A stretch of 64,000 nt of DNA. It comes from Giardia muris. Lineage: Eukaryota > Fornicata > Diplomonadida > Hexamitidae. Under the pieces are notes generated by a model that was not told where the DNA came from, searched no databases, and worked only from the letters and a program-made list of their open reading frames with translations. Location: positions 372,001 through 436,000 of the forward strand of contig CM016928.1 of assembly GCA_006247105.1 (NCBI GenBank). The letters are read 5' to 3'. The translations under genes were made by a program, and so were the position numbers. Positions 1 through 8,766 of this stretch are shown in pieces. Numbering within the stretch: the first letter of the stretch is position 1; the number at the start of each line of letters is the position of its first letter.

Positions 1-1
1 C

Positions 2-475
2 TACGCCGGTTCCCTTGAAGTCCCCTTGGATCAGTACATGGCCCGTTACGAGGGCACCAACTGTCGACATCGAATTTGCCCCGATGGAACCGTCGAGGCC
101 GGTATCTTCCCCCCTTCACAAGCACTTGTCCATTACAATTACAGCGACGCCTTGCGGTCTCTGGCTGGAGAGCCTGGAGGCCCCCATATATACGCCCAGA
201 GCCGTTTCTCGGTCACCAGTGGGGTTCCCTACACCCTCGACGAGGCGTTGACTCTAAGTGACGAGGTGCAGATCGAGCTCTGGGGCGTCGGCCGTCAGAA
301 GCGAGCGCTCCTCGCCTCCTGTAGACTGAATACCCTCTTTCTTGCAAGCGATAAGGCAGGCGAGTCATATCCATGGCGCCTTTCTGGGGCCGGCCTCGAT
401 AACGTCCCCTCCCGGGACATCTGGCAAGACGCAAGCGTCGAGCTACTACTACGCCGCGAGAGCGAGCCCTCGTAG
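2..475 (+). CDS. C-terminal part of a PTEN/tensin-type C2 domain protein (5' end outside window)
   Basis: The frame is open from the left edge and stops with TAG at 473-475, so only the last 157 or so residues are present. The C-terminal half resembles the C2 domain that follows the phosphatase domain in PTEN and tensin: a strand around SDEVQIEL, then CRLNTLFL, a GLDN turn and a closing strand ASVELLLRRE, in the order seen in PTEN (DDVKVQFF, SFYFWLHTSFI, ELDN, FAVEILF). If so, this is the membrane-binding tail of a 3-phosphoinositide phosphatase, but the catalytic HCxxGxxR domain would lie outside the window and cannot be checked. The match is by eye and remote; another C2-like protein is possible. 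Confidence 0.5.
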   Translation, partial: YAGSLEVPLDQYMARYEGTNCRHRICPDGTVEAGIFPPSQALVHYNYSDALRSLAGEPGGPHIYAQSRFSVTSGVPYTLDEALTLSDEVQIELWGVGRQKRALLASCRLNTLFLASDKAGESYPWRLSGAGLDNVPSRDIWQDASVELLLRRESEPS

Positions 476-904
476 GCCCGCACTCCGTGCTAAATGGGTG
501 GTTGCCTCGCTCCCCCCGCTCATGCGGCCCCAGTGGAGCGGCCACTTGTCTTCCAGCGGTTACCCACCAACGAGCCCTCCGACCTTGATAAAGTCTATCG
601 ACTCGCCTTCGATCCCGTTACTCCCAGTCTTTCCTTAAGTGGGGTTGCACCCCATCCCACACCCGGCCTTCTTGGGGCACAACCACGTGGTCATTCTCCA
701 CCCATACCTTTTGTGGGGGGCGAGGCATCGCTTTGCCTCCCAACGATCCGAGAAAGTAGTCCTCGAGTCTCGGCACCGAGCCATCCTCCGACCCCCACAC
801 CTGCGACAGTCTTCAAGGTCGGTGGCGCTTTGCATCTCGGATGGACGGAAGCACCCGAAGAGCGCGCCCGGAGCAGCACGCTCGCGCCCCGCCGTCCCTC
901 CCCG
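476..904. other. Intergenic stretch without a recognisable gene
   Basis: About 430 bases lie between the first stop codon and the tRNA. Several short open frames cross it on both strands, but none has an A/T-rich tract before an ATG or a protein that looks like a family I know. The DNA is GC-rich with some short inverted repeats around 645-700 (GGGGTTGCACCCC-like). I see no convincing RNA gene in it. Confidence 0.5.
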
Positions 905-986
905 GACAGTCTGGCCGAGTGGTTAAGGCGGTTGGCTTGAAACCAACTGTGCTCTGCACGCGTGGGTTCGAATCCCACGGCTGTCG
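905..986 (+). tRNA. tRNA-Ser (anticodon UGA)
   Basis: An 82-base class II tRNA folds completely. The acceptor stem pairs 905-911 with 979-985 (one G-U pair), the D stem is 914-916 with 927-929, the anticodon stem is 931-935 with 943-947 around loop 936-942, the anticodon is TGA at 938-940, and the T stem is 962-966 with 974-978 around TTCGAAT. A long variable arm (GTGC 949-952 with GCAC 956-959) is the hallmark of tRNA-Ser. Internal A box (about 912-922) and B box (about 965-975) are good. There is no intron and no encoded CCA. The gene ends seven bases before the stop codon of the opposite-strand gene, and I find no run of four T on the + strand until about 1503. Confidence 0.96.
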
Positions 987-993
987 CGCCTCT

Positions 994-3672
994 TCACTTG
1001 AACCGGCACTGCTGCTTCTCGATCGCGAGCCCGGATGGGATTCGTGGGTCGACGGCGGAGTAGTTGACCTTGTAGAAGACGTCGACCGTGGGGCGGGCCT
1101 CCATGCGCCGTCGGGTCTGGGTCGCGAACGCGGGGGCCCCCGCCTTATGCTTGTAGCACTCGTCGATATGCTTTCGGTCGTAGAACTTGCTGCTCTCCAT
1201 GTACTCCTTGTCAAGGAGCGCGATCCTCGAGTCTACTGCAAGCCGCCCGGTGTCTAGGTTTGCCGAGGTGCTGTAATCTTCTCGAAACGTCGGCCCTCGC
1301 ACACGTGGCCGGATATAGTTCCCCGCATCTGTGACGTCGAGCTGCTCACTATAGTCGAAATGGCTTGTCGAGATCACCGGCCGGCATAGTTCCTCTCCAG
1401 CTTGGATGGTCTTGACGAGGAGCGTCGCCGTTGGAACGTTCAGGTTTGTGATGCAATACGGTGCCATCTTCCCAGGCATTATCTCCCGCCCCGTCACGGG
1501 CATTTTGCTTGCCAATGGAACGCTCGGGTGTGTTAGATTGTACCGCCTCCGCTCGATGTTTGTCTCGGCGATCGTTGCCTGAGCATCCGGTACACACGTC
1601 GGGGGCTCGTCCGAGGGCCGCGTGAAGGCATTTGGACTCAGGTGGGAGTCGTACCGAAGCCCTTGTTGACTTTGTGGTTTCGAACGGGAGATTTGTTTCT
1701 GCATAGCGGGAAAGCCACCATGCCGTCGCTTGAGATCGTTAACTGATACAGGCCGGGCCGGAGAGAAGCGACGAGAGATGACTGGCTCATCACGCACGGC
1801 TAAGAGCGGGCCATCTTGGGGCTCATGCCCACCTCCGGGCTGGATCTCCTTGACGGTTCCTAGCACGTTGTCAGTCAGCATATATGCCAATGAGGCAGGC
1901 ACCGGAAGGCCCTGCTGAGTGTAAAGCATCCCCTGCATGTCGCGATGGTCCAGACCACCTCTTGCCGGCGTCGACGCTGGACGTGAGTCTGCCTGCTGCA
2001 AGGGTGTAAGTCCACACTCGCTACGAGAGCGTGGGAGACTACTCCGTCCCAAGCATGTCCGGTAGTCGGGGAGATACGCGGCATTCTGATACTTCAGCCT
2101 CTCATCTATGGACTGTCGAACAGCATCCGAGTTTCTAGGCGTCCGTTGGATGCCAGGGCTAGCCGGTTCCGAGACACACCCACCTCGTGTGCCCGCCCGG
2201 AACGCAGTCTTATCAGCCTTCTCCTGGAGCCTCTGAAGTCGGCGTGAAGGAGTGTATGCACTTGCTGGGTCCTTTCCGCGGTGAATACTGGTCTTCCGCA
2301 CACGTTCCTGCCGAATCGCTGCCACAAGCTTCCGATCTGGTTGTGTCGTAGCCCGTGCACGTGTCTGGCCTGAGGTGGGGGCCGTCGGCCCAACCTTCGG
2401 TCCAGTTGGTGCATACGTTGGTAGAGGCGCAACTCGTCGATGTCGAGTCGCCATCGCTTGAACCTCCGAGCGCGTCAAATCACCAAGTGGCAAGTCATCT
2501 GAGGCACGAGTCTGCGCCTGAGCTCGGCCCCGTAGGGCGTACTGCGCCTTCTCCGTGGGCTCTGCGGCTGCTGCACCATCTTTGATGCGCCAGTCACGCC
2601 AAGGGCTGATAGACCGCTGGTTCCTCACATACGCATGATTTGCCTGCGCCCGTGAGGCAACGGTGCGGACGGGCTGGGCATTGAGATGCGTCGGAGTGTC
2701 CGCGGTCGCCGGCCGTGACCGTACTCGTTGCACAGGCCCTTGTACCGGAAGCTCCATATCCTCGATCATAAGCTTGGCTCGTCCTGAGGCCGACGTCGGA
2801 CGCCCTTCAAGTCCAGTGACGGCTGATGCATTTGTGCTGACCTTAGAGCGAATGGGCTCCGCTGGCTCTGTCGAGTCTTTAACCTCTTCAGATGTATCAG
2901 GTGCGACCTTCCCTTGTGGTCTTGGACGTATCGTGGGTTTCCGTCCCTGAAGCTCAGCGGCTGGCTTATTCATGCGAAAGGCGAGCGGAGAGACATATTG
3001 GTCCCGGCCAGGAGTCAGGAAACAGGATGATGGTCGAGGAGGCTTTTCAGTGGGTCCGGGCCCGGATCCTGGTAAGGCCTCACCAGATTTTCCTGTTGCG
3101 GCCCTTGTTCGCACACTTGCATGCGTAGAGCTTCTCGTAGAGGACACCCGCTTCTGTTGTGTCGGCTCAGCACTTCCAGGGGTAGAAGGCGACTCGATCC
3201 GCCTTCGAAGGATCACTTGGGGAGAACGTGGTCGAACGAAATCTAGCTTTGGAGTGAGCATCAGCTCGCTGTCATTCACCGGGCGCATGAGGTCAGTTTT
3301 CGTGTAGCGCGTCGCCCCGCGCTCCGGGGCGAGGAAGACGGAAGAGCGGGCCCGGCGCTCGCTCTTGATTCGTCGTTCATGCTCTTGCTGGGCCCACTTA
3401 CCTCGAGCTTTACGTCGCAGGTCGTCGTGCCGAGCTGCTTGCGCTTGCATCGCCTCCTGGAGGACACGCTCTCGAAGGCCCTCATCGTTCAGCGAAGGTA
3501 CGGTTGTGGGCCGTGTCCGTCCTGACGCTTTGAGAGTTGCGGAGCCCGGCCGAGCCTCTCCAGCCGGAATCCAGGCTACAGGCTCTGTCAAGGCTTCTGC
3601 TTCATAGATGTGGTCGACGGAGGCGTCAGGGCGGATCACGGTCGCCGACGTAGGGATCAAGAACCCCTCCAT
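994..3672 (-). CDS. Large basic, low-complexity protein of unknown function
   Basis: 892 residues from an ATG at 3672, which is preceded on its strand by an A/T-rich tract (TTTAAAAACCAACGAGG). I do not recognise a domain. The first 600 residues are rich in Arg, Pro, Ser, Thr and Ala with many short TRP, RPRP and SR patches and look intrinsically disordered. The last 180 or so residues look more ordered, with Tyr, Phe and His-rich motifs such as SKFYDRKHIDECYKHK and DVFYKVNYSA. That pattern would fit a cytoskeleton-associated protein, but this is only a guess. The stop codon sits inside AGTGAA at 993-998, which matches the polyadenylation signal described for Giardia. The divergent neighbour is alpha-SNAP. 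Confidence 0.8.
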   Translation of the reverse strand: MEGFLIPTSATVIRPDASVDHIYEAEALTEPVAWIPAGEARPGSATLKASGRTRPTTVPSLNDEGLRERVLQEAMQAQAARHDDLRRKARGKWAQQEHERRIKSERRARSSVFLAPERGATRYTKTDLMRPVNDSELMLTPKLDFVRPRSPQVILRRRIESPSTPGSAEPTQQKRVSSTRSSTHASVRTRAATGKSGEALPGSGPGPTEKPPRPSSCFLTPGRDQYVSPLAFRMNKPAAELQGRKPTIRPRPQGKVAPDTSEEVKDSTEPAEPIRSKVSTNASAVTGLEGRPTSASGRAKLMIEDMELPVQGPVQRVRSRPATADTPTHLNAQPVRTVASRAQANHAYVRNQRSISPWRDWRIKDGAAAAEPTEKAQYALRGRAQAQTRASDDLPLGDLTRSEVQAMATRHRRVAPLPTYAPTGPKVGPTAPTSGQTRARATTQPDRKLVAAIRQERVRKTSIHRGKDPASAYTPSRRLQRLQEKADKTAFRAGTRGGCVSEPASPGIQRTPRNSDAVRQSIDERLKYQNAAYLPDYRTCLGRSSLPRSRSECGLTPLQQADSRPASTPARGGLDHRDMQGMLYTQQGLPVPASLAYMLTDNVLGTVKEIQPGGGHEPQDGPLLAVRDEPVISRRFSPARPVSVNDLKRRHGGFPAMQKQISRSKPQSQQGLRYDSHLSPNAFTRPSDEPPTCVPDAQATIAETNIERRRYNLTHPSVPLASKMPVTGREIMPGKMAPYCITNLNVPTATLLVKTIQAGEELCRPVISTSHFDYSEQLDVTDAGNYIRPRVRGPTFREDYSTSANLDTGRLAVDSRIALLDKEYMESSKFYDRKHIDECYKHKAGAPAFATQTRRRMEARPTVDVFYKVNYSAVDPRIPSGLAIEKQQCRFK

Positions 3673-3795
3673 CCTCGTTGGTTTTTAAATTCTGGTCTCG
3701 TAGCCTTCTGAGGATGAGCATGGAGGCATTAGGAGGGATGAGCAATGGATGGGGTGATGACCGAGATTATAAAATCCTTTCGAGGCCCAAAAAGA

Positions 3796-4662
3796 ATGAG
3801 TCAGAAGGACGATCCCGAGAAGCTCATGAAGGAGGCGGAGAAGGCGATGCGGAAGCGCCTCTTCGCGAAGCCCGACTACGTGCACGCGGCGGCGTGCTAC
3901 ACGACCGCTGCAAAGGCGTACGTCCTCGCTGGAGACTATGTGAAGGGCCGCGAAGCATATCTCGGGGCTGCCGAGGCTGGGAAGAAGGCCGAGGTCGAGC
4001 TGACCGTTGCCGTCAGCTACCGCGAGGCGGCTAATTGCATTGACCGTCTCATACGCCTCGGAAACACAACCTTCAAGGAGAACGATATAGGGCTGCTTCA
4101 TAAGCAATGTGGAGAGTTCATGCAGTTAACTGGGCGGGACGTAGATGCCGCTCGGTCATACCTGACGGCCTGTCGCTATCTCGAATCCCAGAAGGAGTGC
4201 AAGCAGCTATTCGAACGTGCTCTAGGCCTGTTTGAGCACAATAGCAAGCCTCTACAAGCTTTGTCGGCGATAATGGATCTGATCGACACGGCCGTTGAGG
4301 ACGATACACAAGCCGGCCAGTCCCTTGCTATTGTCCGTCAGGCTAGGGAGATGTACCGAAAGCAAGGGAAGTATGGCTACAAGCTTGACACCCTCGCCCT
4401 TCTCGGTGTCATCCTATCACTGCATCTCGGCGATATCGTGGGAGCGGAACAGGAACTTCTACAGTTCGACTCCTTCAAGGACGCGGCGGAGATGGCGGAG
4501 GATCTACTCAACGCCTATAAGGCTCATGACGCTGAGAAGTTTGCAGAGGCAAAGAAGCACGCGACCGGGCGGATGAGCTTGACGAACCCTATGCTTCTCT
4601 CTCTTCGAAGACTACAGCTCAAGGGCGTTGCAGGGGGCGAGGGTTGTGAGGAGCTATTGTGA
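3796..4662 (+). CDS. Alpha-SNAP (soluble NSF attachment protein), copy 1
   Basis: Alpha-SNAP adapts NSF to SNARE complexes so that they can be disassembled after membrane fusion. The protein shows the expected all-helical TPR-like repeats: an N-terminal helix rich in Glu/Lys (EKLMKEAEKAMRK), KPDYVHAAACY, AYVLAGDYVKGREAY and AVSYREAANC, ending in a hydrophobic/acidic tail (GCEELL) like the Leu-rich end that stimulates NSF. I choose the ATG at 3796 (288 residues), because it follows CCCAAAAAGA and gives the usual family length; an in-frame ATG at 3745 would add 17 residues. The 3' end overlaps the convergent SmB gene by nine bases. A second, distinct alpha-SNAP is at 46548-47456. Confidence 0.88.
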   Translation: MSQKDDPEKLMKEAEKAMRKRLFAKPDYVHAAACYTTAAKAYVLAGDYVKGREAYLGAAEAGKKAEVELTVAVSYREAANCIDRLIRLGNTTFKENDIGLLHKQCGEFMQLTGRDVDAARSYLTACRYLESQKECKQLFERALGLFEHNSKPLQALSAIMDLIDTAVEDDTQAGQSLAIVRQAREMYRKQGKYGYKLDTLALLGVILSLHLGDIVGAEQELLQFDSFKDAAEMAEDLLNAYKAHDAEKFAEAKKHATGRMSLTNPMLLSLRRLQLKGVAGGEGCEELL

Positions 4663-4995
4663 ACGGCGAATAAGGCCGGGGATAGCCAGTCTTGGCTGCT
4701 TCGATGGTGGCACTGTCACGGTAGGTTCCTTTTGAGAAGAAGAAGGAGGAGGAGCGTCTAGTAGTAAAGAATCTTCAACGATGAAGGCGACCTCTGTCCC
4801 ACGGAGGGCGACCAGACCAAGCTGAGATGGCAGTCCCGTCTGCTCCTTGCCAGGCCTCTTCCGAAGCGCACAATCATCGAGAAGTAGATTCATATGTCGG
4901 TCCATATCGAGCAGGCGGCCAGTGTACGTGTACCCATTTAGGCCATGTACGGTAACGGGGTGATTGAGAAGTGACACATCAAGACGGTCCGTCAT
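4654..4995 (-). CDS. Sm protein, SmB-like core snRNP protein
   Basis: 113 residues with both Sm motifs. Sm1 is GYTYTGRLLDMDRHMNLLLDD, with the typical D-x-x-MN-x-x-L ending. Sm2 is LGLVALRGTEVAFIVED, whose LGLV-LRG wording is that of SmB/SmN. A short Pro/Ser tail follows, as in SmB but far shorter than in animals. SmB is part of the heptameric ring around the Sm site of spliceosomal U snRNAs, so with Prp8 at 49674-56051 it shows that a reduced spliceosome is encoded here. The ATG at 4995 lies behind GATAGGAGAAA. The stop lies nine bases inside the 3' end of the convergent alpha-SNAP gene. An LSm protein is the main alternative. Confidence 0.85.
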   Translation of the reverse strand: MTDRLDVSLLNHPVTVHGLNGYTYTGRLLDMDRHMNLLLDDCALRKRPGKEQTGLPSQLGLVALRGTEVAFIVEDSLLLDAPPPSSSQKEPTVTVPPSKQPRLAIPGLIRRSQ

Positions 4996-5060
4996 TTTCT
5001 CCTATCTCTTGGTATAATCAAGACTCAGAATACGTAATGCTCGAGCCCCAAAGGCGAGGT

Positions 5061-6110
5061 TCACTCCGTGCACAAGGCTTCCACCACCCGAATCGCCGTG
5101 GAGAGGTCGCGAGTCCCACATGTGAACCCCGTATGATGGACAAATGTAATTCCCTCGGCTCCAGGGATTTTCTCGAGGGCATCCTCACGAAGGCCTCTCC
5201 AGGCCTCGGGTAACGGCCTTCGTGAGACGAAGGAATCGCGGGAGATTGGAACCGCCTTGATCCGAGCCGGAGCTTCATCGGTTCCACCATTACCATCTGG
5301 ATAGATCACATATAAGAAGTGCTGCCCAAACTCCCGCTCAAGGTCATGGAGGAGTGGGTCGTAGTCACAACGCTCGCTCAGAACGAGATACGGACGAGTG
5401 CCAGCTTTATGGAAGGCATCGACAAGGACACGACGTGCAGGAACTACTGAGTGCAAAGTATACTGAATCCATTCGAGAAGGTCCTGGCCGGCCATCTTGT
5501 ACGCCGTTTTGAAGCCCTCCTCCCCAGCTATGCGATAAATCCGCTCGATGCGACAAGACATGGATGTTGGGTCCGTCCAAAGACATGTGGGAGTAGGCTG
5601 GCCTGTGGGGACAACCAATGGTCCGCGCCCATTATCGATAGCGTCGACGACGCGGATATAATATTGATAGATGTAATGATAGAGCCACTCAAAGTCCCGA
5701 CTAGCAGAGACCTGTGGGAAGAGATGGCGAAGGACCTCTCGTCCGAAATGGTGGTAGACCAGGCCAGCGGCACTCATCCTTTCCTCCTGGTACTCCGGAG
5801 AAAAGAAGACACGGAACTCTCTTTGATGATGATCGAAACGGTTGTTAGTTGGGTCGTAAATACCCCCAACATCCACCACCACGTCCGCCTCATTCAAGAG
5901 CTCCTGACACCGGGTACGGATGATGGTGGCCGTAAGATAGTCCGGGTGTTGCCGAAGTAACCAGACTGCCAAGCAATCGTCCCAATGGAATGCCCCATCA
6001 TGGGTTGCAATGGTTGGCACCACACGAGGTGTAGAGCTAGCAGGAGACCTATCGGGGCCGATCGAGAGCTGTGACGATACGATCTTCATAGCGCCAATTA
6101 AACCCTCCAT
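5061..6110 (-). CDS. MYG1 family exonuclease (UPF0160, DHH-like)
   Basis: MYG1 proteins are DHH-type metal-dependent 3'-5' RNA exonucleases. The family signature is clear: THDGAFHWDD near residue 38, the VVVDVGG-IYDP block, and FDHHQREF, which supplies the DHH metal ligands. The C-terminal part carries GLREDAL and a THHTGFTCGTRD-like block (FVHHTGFTCG). I choose the ATG at 6110 (349 residues), which follows GGACATAAAA; in-frame codons further upstream (ATG at 6140, TTG at 6185) would run through the start of the divergent gene. The neighbouring start codon on the other strand is only four bases away, so both genes must share one initiator. Confidence 0.87.
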   Translation of the reverse strand: MEGLIGAMKIVSSQLSIGPDRSPASSTPRVVPTIATHDGAFHWDDCLAVWLLRQHPDYLTATIIRTRCQELLNEADVVVDVGGIYDPTNNRFDHHQREFRVFFSPEYQEERMSAAGLVYHHFGREVLRHLFPQVSASRDFEWLYHYIYQYYIRVVDAIDNGRGPLVVPTGQPTPTCLWTDPTSMSCRIERIYRIAGEEGFKTAYKMAGQDLLEWIQYTLHSVVPARRVLVDAFHKAGTRPYLVLSERCDYDPLLHDLEREFGQHFLYVIYPDGNGGTDEAPARIKAVPISRDSFVSRRPLPEAWRGLREDALEKIPGAEGITFVHHTGFTCGTRDLSTAIRVVEALCTE

Positions 6111-6114
6111 TTTT
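6111..6114. promoter_or_regulatory. Shared initiator between two divergent start codons
   Basis: Only TTTT separates the ATG of the MYG1 gene (6110, minus) from the ATG of the membrane protein gene (6115, plus). The A/T tract CATTTTTATG therefore serves both. Giardia promoters are known to be short A/T-rich elements at the start codon with very short 5' UTRs and often bidirectional activity; the placement here is an inference from the start choices. Confidence 0.6.
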
Positions 6115-7820
6115 ATGTCCTCAACTCCTATATCCCCCATTGTGTGGACGCGGCCGCTATGGGGCCGAACTGCTACGGGGGCCAAGGAGGTCGTAGTCCT
6201 GCTCGACTACGCCACCCTCGACGAGGCTGTTGCACGCCGTGCTTGCTTTGAGACCCTCCCGTGTGTGTATCAGCATCGAAAGCCTGTATACCTTCCGTTC
6301 AGAAATGTCTACGCCGACGCAGGCCTTTGTGAGCTTATCCTACAAGCCCCGCGCTCATTAAGATCTACCTTCCTCATTATCACTCTAAATAGAGTTTTGG
6401 ACCCATCTACTCGTGATCCTATCCAGATATGCCCTACAACGGCTGCCTTGATAACAGACATCAGTAAGGCCATCACCGTGAAGGTTCCAGGCACCCCGCC
6501 TGAAACATTGACCGTTGCATCGATTATCCTCATCTCCAGCTTCGTCCTCCTCGCCGTCTTCTTTGCCCTCACCCACATCTTGGTTAGCTCACGTTTCAGA
6601 TCTGTCTGTTATAGCATCCTTGCGACCTTGGATCGATGTGTCATGCCTAGGTACTCGTTACGAGTTTTGAGACAATTAGAGTTCCATCATACCTTGCATC
6701 TGCACCTATTAGCTACAAACCCAGCGTCCACACGACAGGAGGAAAAGCACGCCTCCCATGTCTCCTTGGAGTTCGTCAAGACAAGTGATGAGTTTCCATT
6801 AGGACAACAGGATAGGAACCGTCAATCCTCGTTATATGAGAGCTTACTGGACCAGTCCTTACAGGAGGAGGAGGATGAGGTGATGGTCCTTCCTTCTATA
6901 GAGGAAGAACGACGTATCGCACATACCTTACCACAGAATTATTTCATCGCAACTGAGGTACCAAACGGGCTGAGTTATCTAGGATCGTTCCCCTTTGACC
7001 CCAGGCACCTTACCCTCCCCCCTGGGACAAGGCATCATACGGTGTGGAACAACGAGGTGATGTCATACACCCATATCGTTTTTCCGGTCTGGCAAAGCCG
7101 CGAGTTGTTTGAGAAGGTGTACCAACTACAAAGACGCGTCATGGGGGACCAAGTCAGTTATGCACGGTTTGTAGGTGTCTTTGTCGTTGTTCATGACCCC
7201 AAGGCGAAGATATACAAGATCCTCCCACGGCAAAGCATCACATTCACGCTATTCGACCAGCGATACATCTTTTACCTCTGCCTCGTCATTCAGAAGGGGC
7301 GTTACCAGGATTTGCACGAGCTCATCCACGCCATCCGTGTATCTACATATGCACGATATGAACACTTTGTTTACAACGGCCCTGCAATGCTCGCTCTCCT
7401 CCGCTATACCATTAAGACCATCGTCGACATGTCTCCAGAAGACTTGCAACGCGGGATGGAACTACTTCACTATCTCGATGGTCTTTCAACCCTACCTCAA
7501 GAAAGCTATTCCTTCGAGCAATACGTGCAGTATCTAGACTCCTTGAACTTCGACCGGGACCTGGACAGGATTAAGCCCTTCTTGCCTCAGCTCTTCGTCC
7601 TGATGCGCGAAGACGTCATCAAAGAGATTCGGCAGGAGATAACAGAAGTGTTCAACTGGATGACCAGGTCAACCGAGAGCCTTGGGTCATGCTTTTCGCA
7701 CCTCATCGCATCTGTCCTACACCAAGGAAATGATAACCTTTCCAGAGATGATTCACAATACTCTGGGCATGAGAGCCGAGGTGATCTTTTACCTTCTTTC
7801 TTTAGATCTCCTCCACAGAG

Positions 7821-7856
<36 letters not shown>

Positions 7857-8760
7857 ACCCTTTGGACATGGCTTGCGTTGTCTTCAGAGTAGTAGTAATG
7901 TAATCAGTGCAAATCAGAGCCATGTCCCCAGTCATGTGATGAGTCGTATTCCAAGCCGCTCCTCAACTTCGAATACTAGCTTGGACGGGAACGCTTCTGA
8001 CCATACTGAGAACGTCTCCGATGAACTTGAGCTTCAAGTGCATATTGCTGAGGGGGTATTTGATATCTCTGAGGGGGTTCAACCACGTGCCACTCATTCA
8101 CGTTTGCAACGCTTCGAGTTAGGCCCTTCACAGGCGGCCGAACCTGCCTCAAAGTTGACAGACCAGTCAAATAGAAGATATATTTATGCCAGTAAGACGT
8201 TGAAAAGGACTGAACTCATGACAATGATCACACAGGCACGTACCTCTCCACGTGTCTTTATGGCCATCATGGCACCAACCCTTAGAGATAGTCTTGCAGG
8301 AATGCTTCTTGATAAGATCGTTGCCGTCTCCAAATCCCTCCCACTCGTTCCCTACTTCGATTATGATTGCTTCTTCTTTAGGATGGACTTCGATATCACT
8401 GGTGCTTGGCAGCTCCAGGTGAAGGGAGATATCATCCTTGACCCGATAGGTCTCTTCCTTCGCAACGTTAATCAACTCCCACTTAGGACTTTACAGAGAA
8501 CGAACTTCGCCATCAATAGCCCCGAGTTAGACCGCTTCCTCCGCCTCTCCATCATGTACCTCGAAGTCCTAACCCTAACGGAATGCACCCAAGCTGATTT
8601 ACACGTCCTCAATGAAGTCTTCCTACCACAAAGCAACATCGAGCCGGACTATGGACCTGTCCTCGCTAGGATCCTCCCCCTTGCACGCAGCATTCAACCT
8701 CATCGTGACGATGCCGAACTCGAAGACAACTTTATCAAGGCGATCGCCCGCCCCTTATGA
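6115..8760 (+). CDS. Membrane protein with His11 run, function unknown
   Basis: 881 residues from the ATG at 6115 (an in-frame ATG at 6010 would overlap the MYG1 gene by 100 bases and is not preceded by an A/T tract). One strong transmembrane segment lies at about residues 131-157 (TLTVASIILISSFVLLAVFF...). The N-terminal 130 residues would then be lumenal or extracellular and the rest cytosolic, or the reverse. Residues about 290-480 alternate strands and helices (for example SITFTLFDQRYIFYLCLVIQ) in a way that recalls longin-type folds, but I cannot assign a family. A run of 11 His encoded only by CAT lies at 7822-7854 in a Ser/His-rich linker. It converges with the coiled-coil gene with a six-base gap. 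Confidence 0.8.
7822..7854 (+). repeat. (CAT)11 trinucleotide repeat, in frame
   Basis: Eleven perfect CAT units encode a run of eleven histidines inside the membrane protein gene, directly followed by CAA CCC. No synonymous CAC interrupts the run, which is what recent slippage would give. Unit number is likely to vary between strains or between the nuclei. Confidence 0.95.
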
Positions 8761-8766
8761 GTCCAA

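Noticed and set aside
3745..3795. Alternative upstream start for alpha-SNAP copy 1
   Set aside because: The added 17 residues are not typical of the family and ATG 3796 has the better A/T context and family length.
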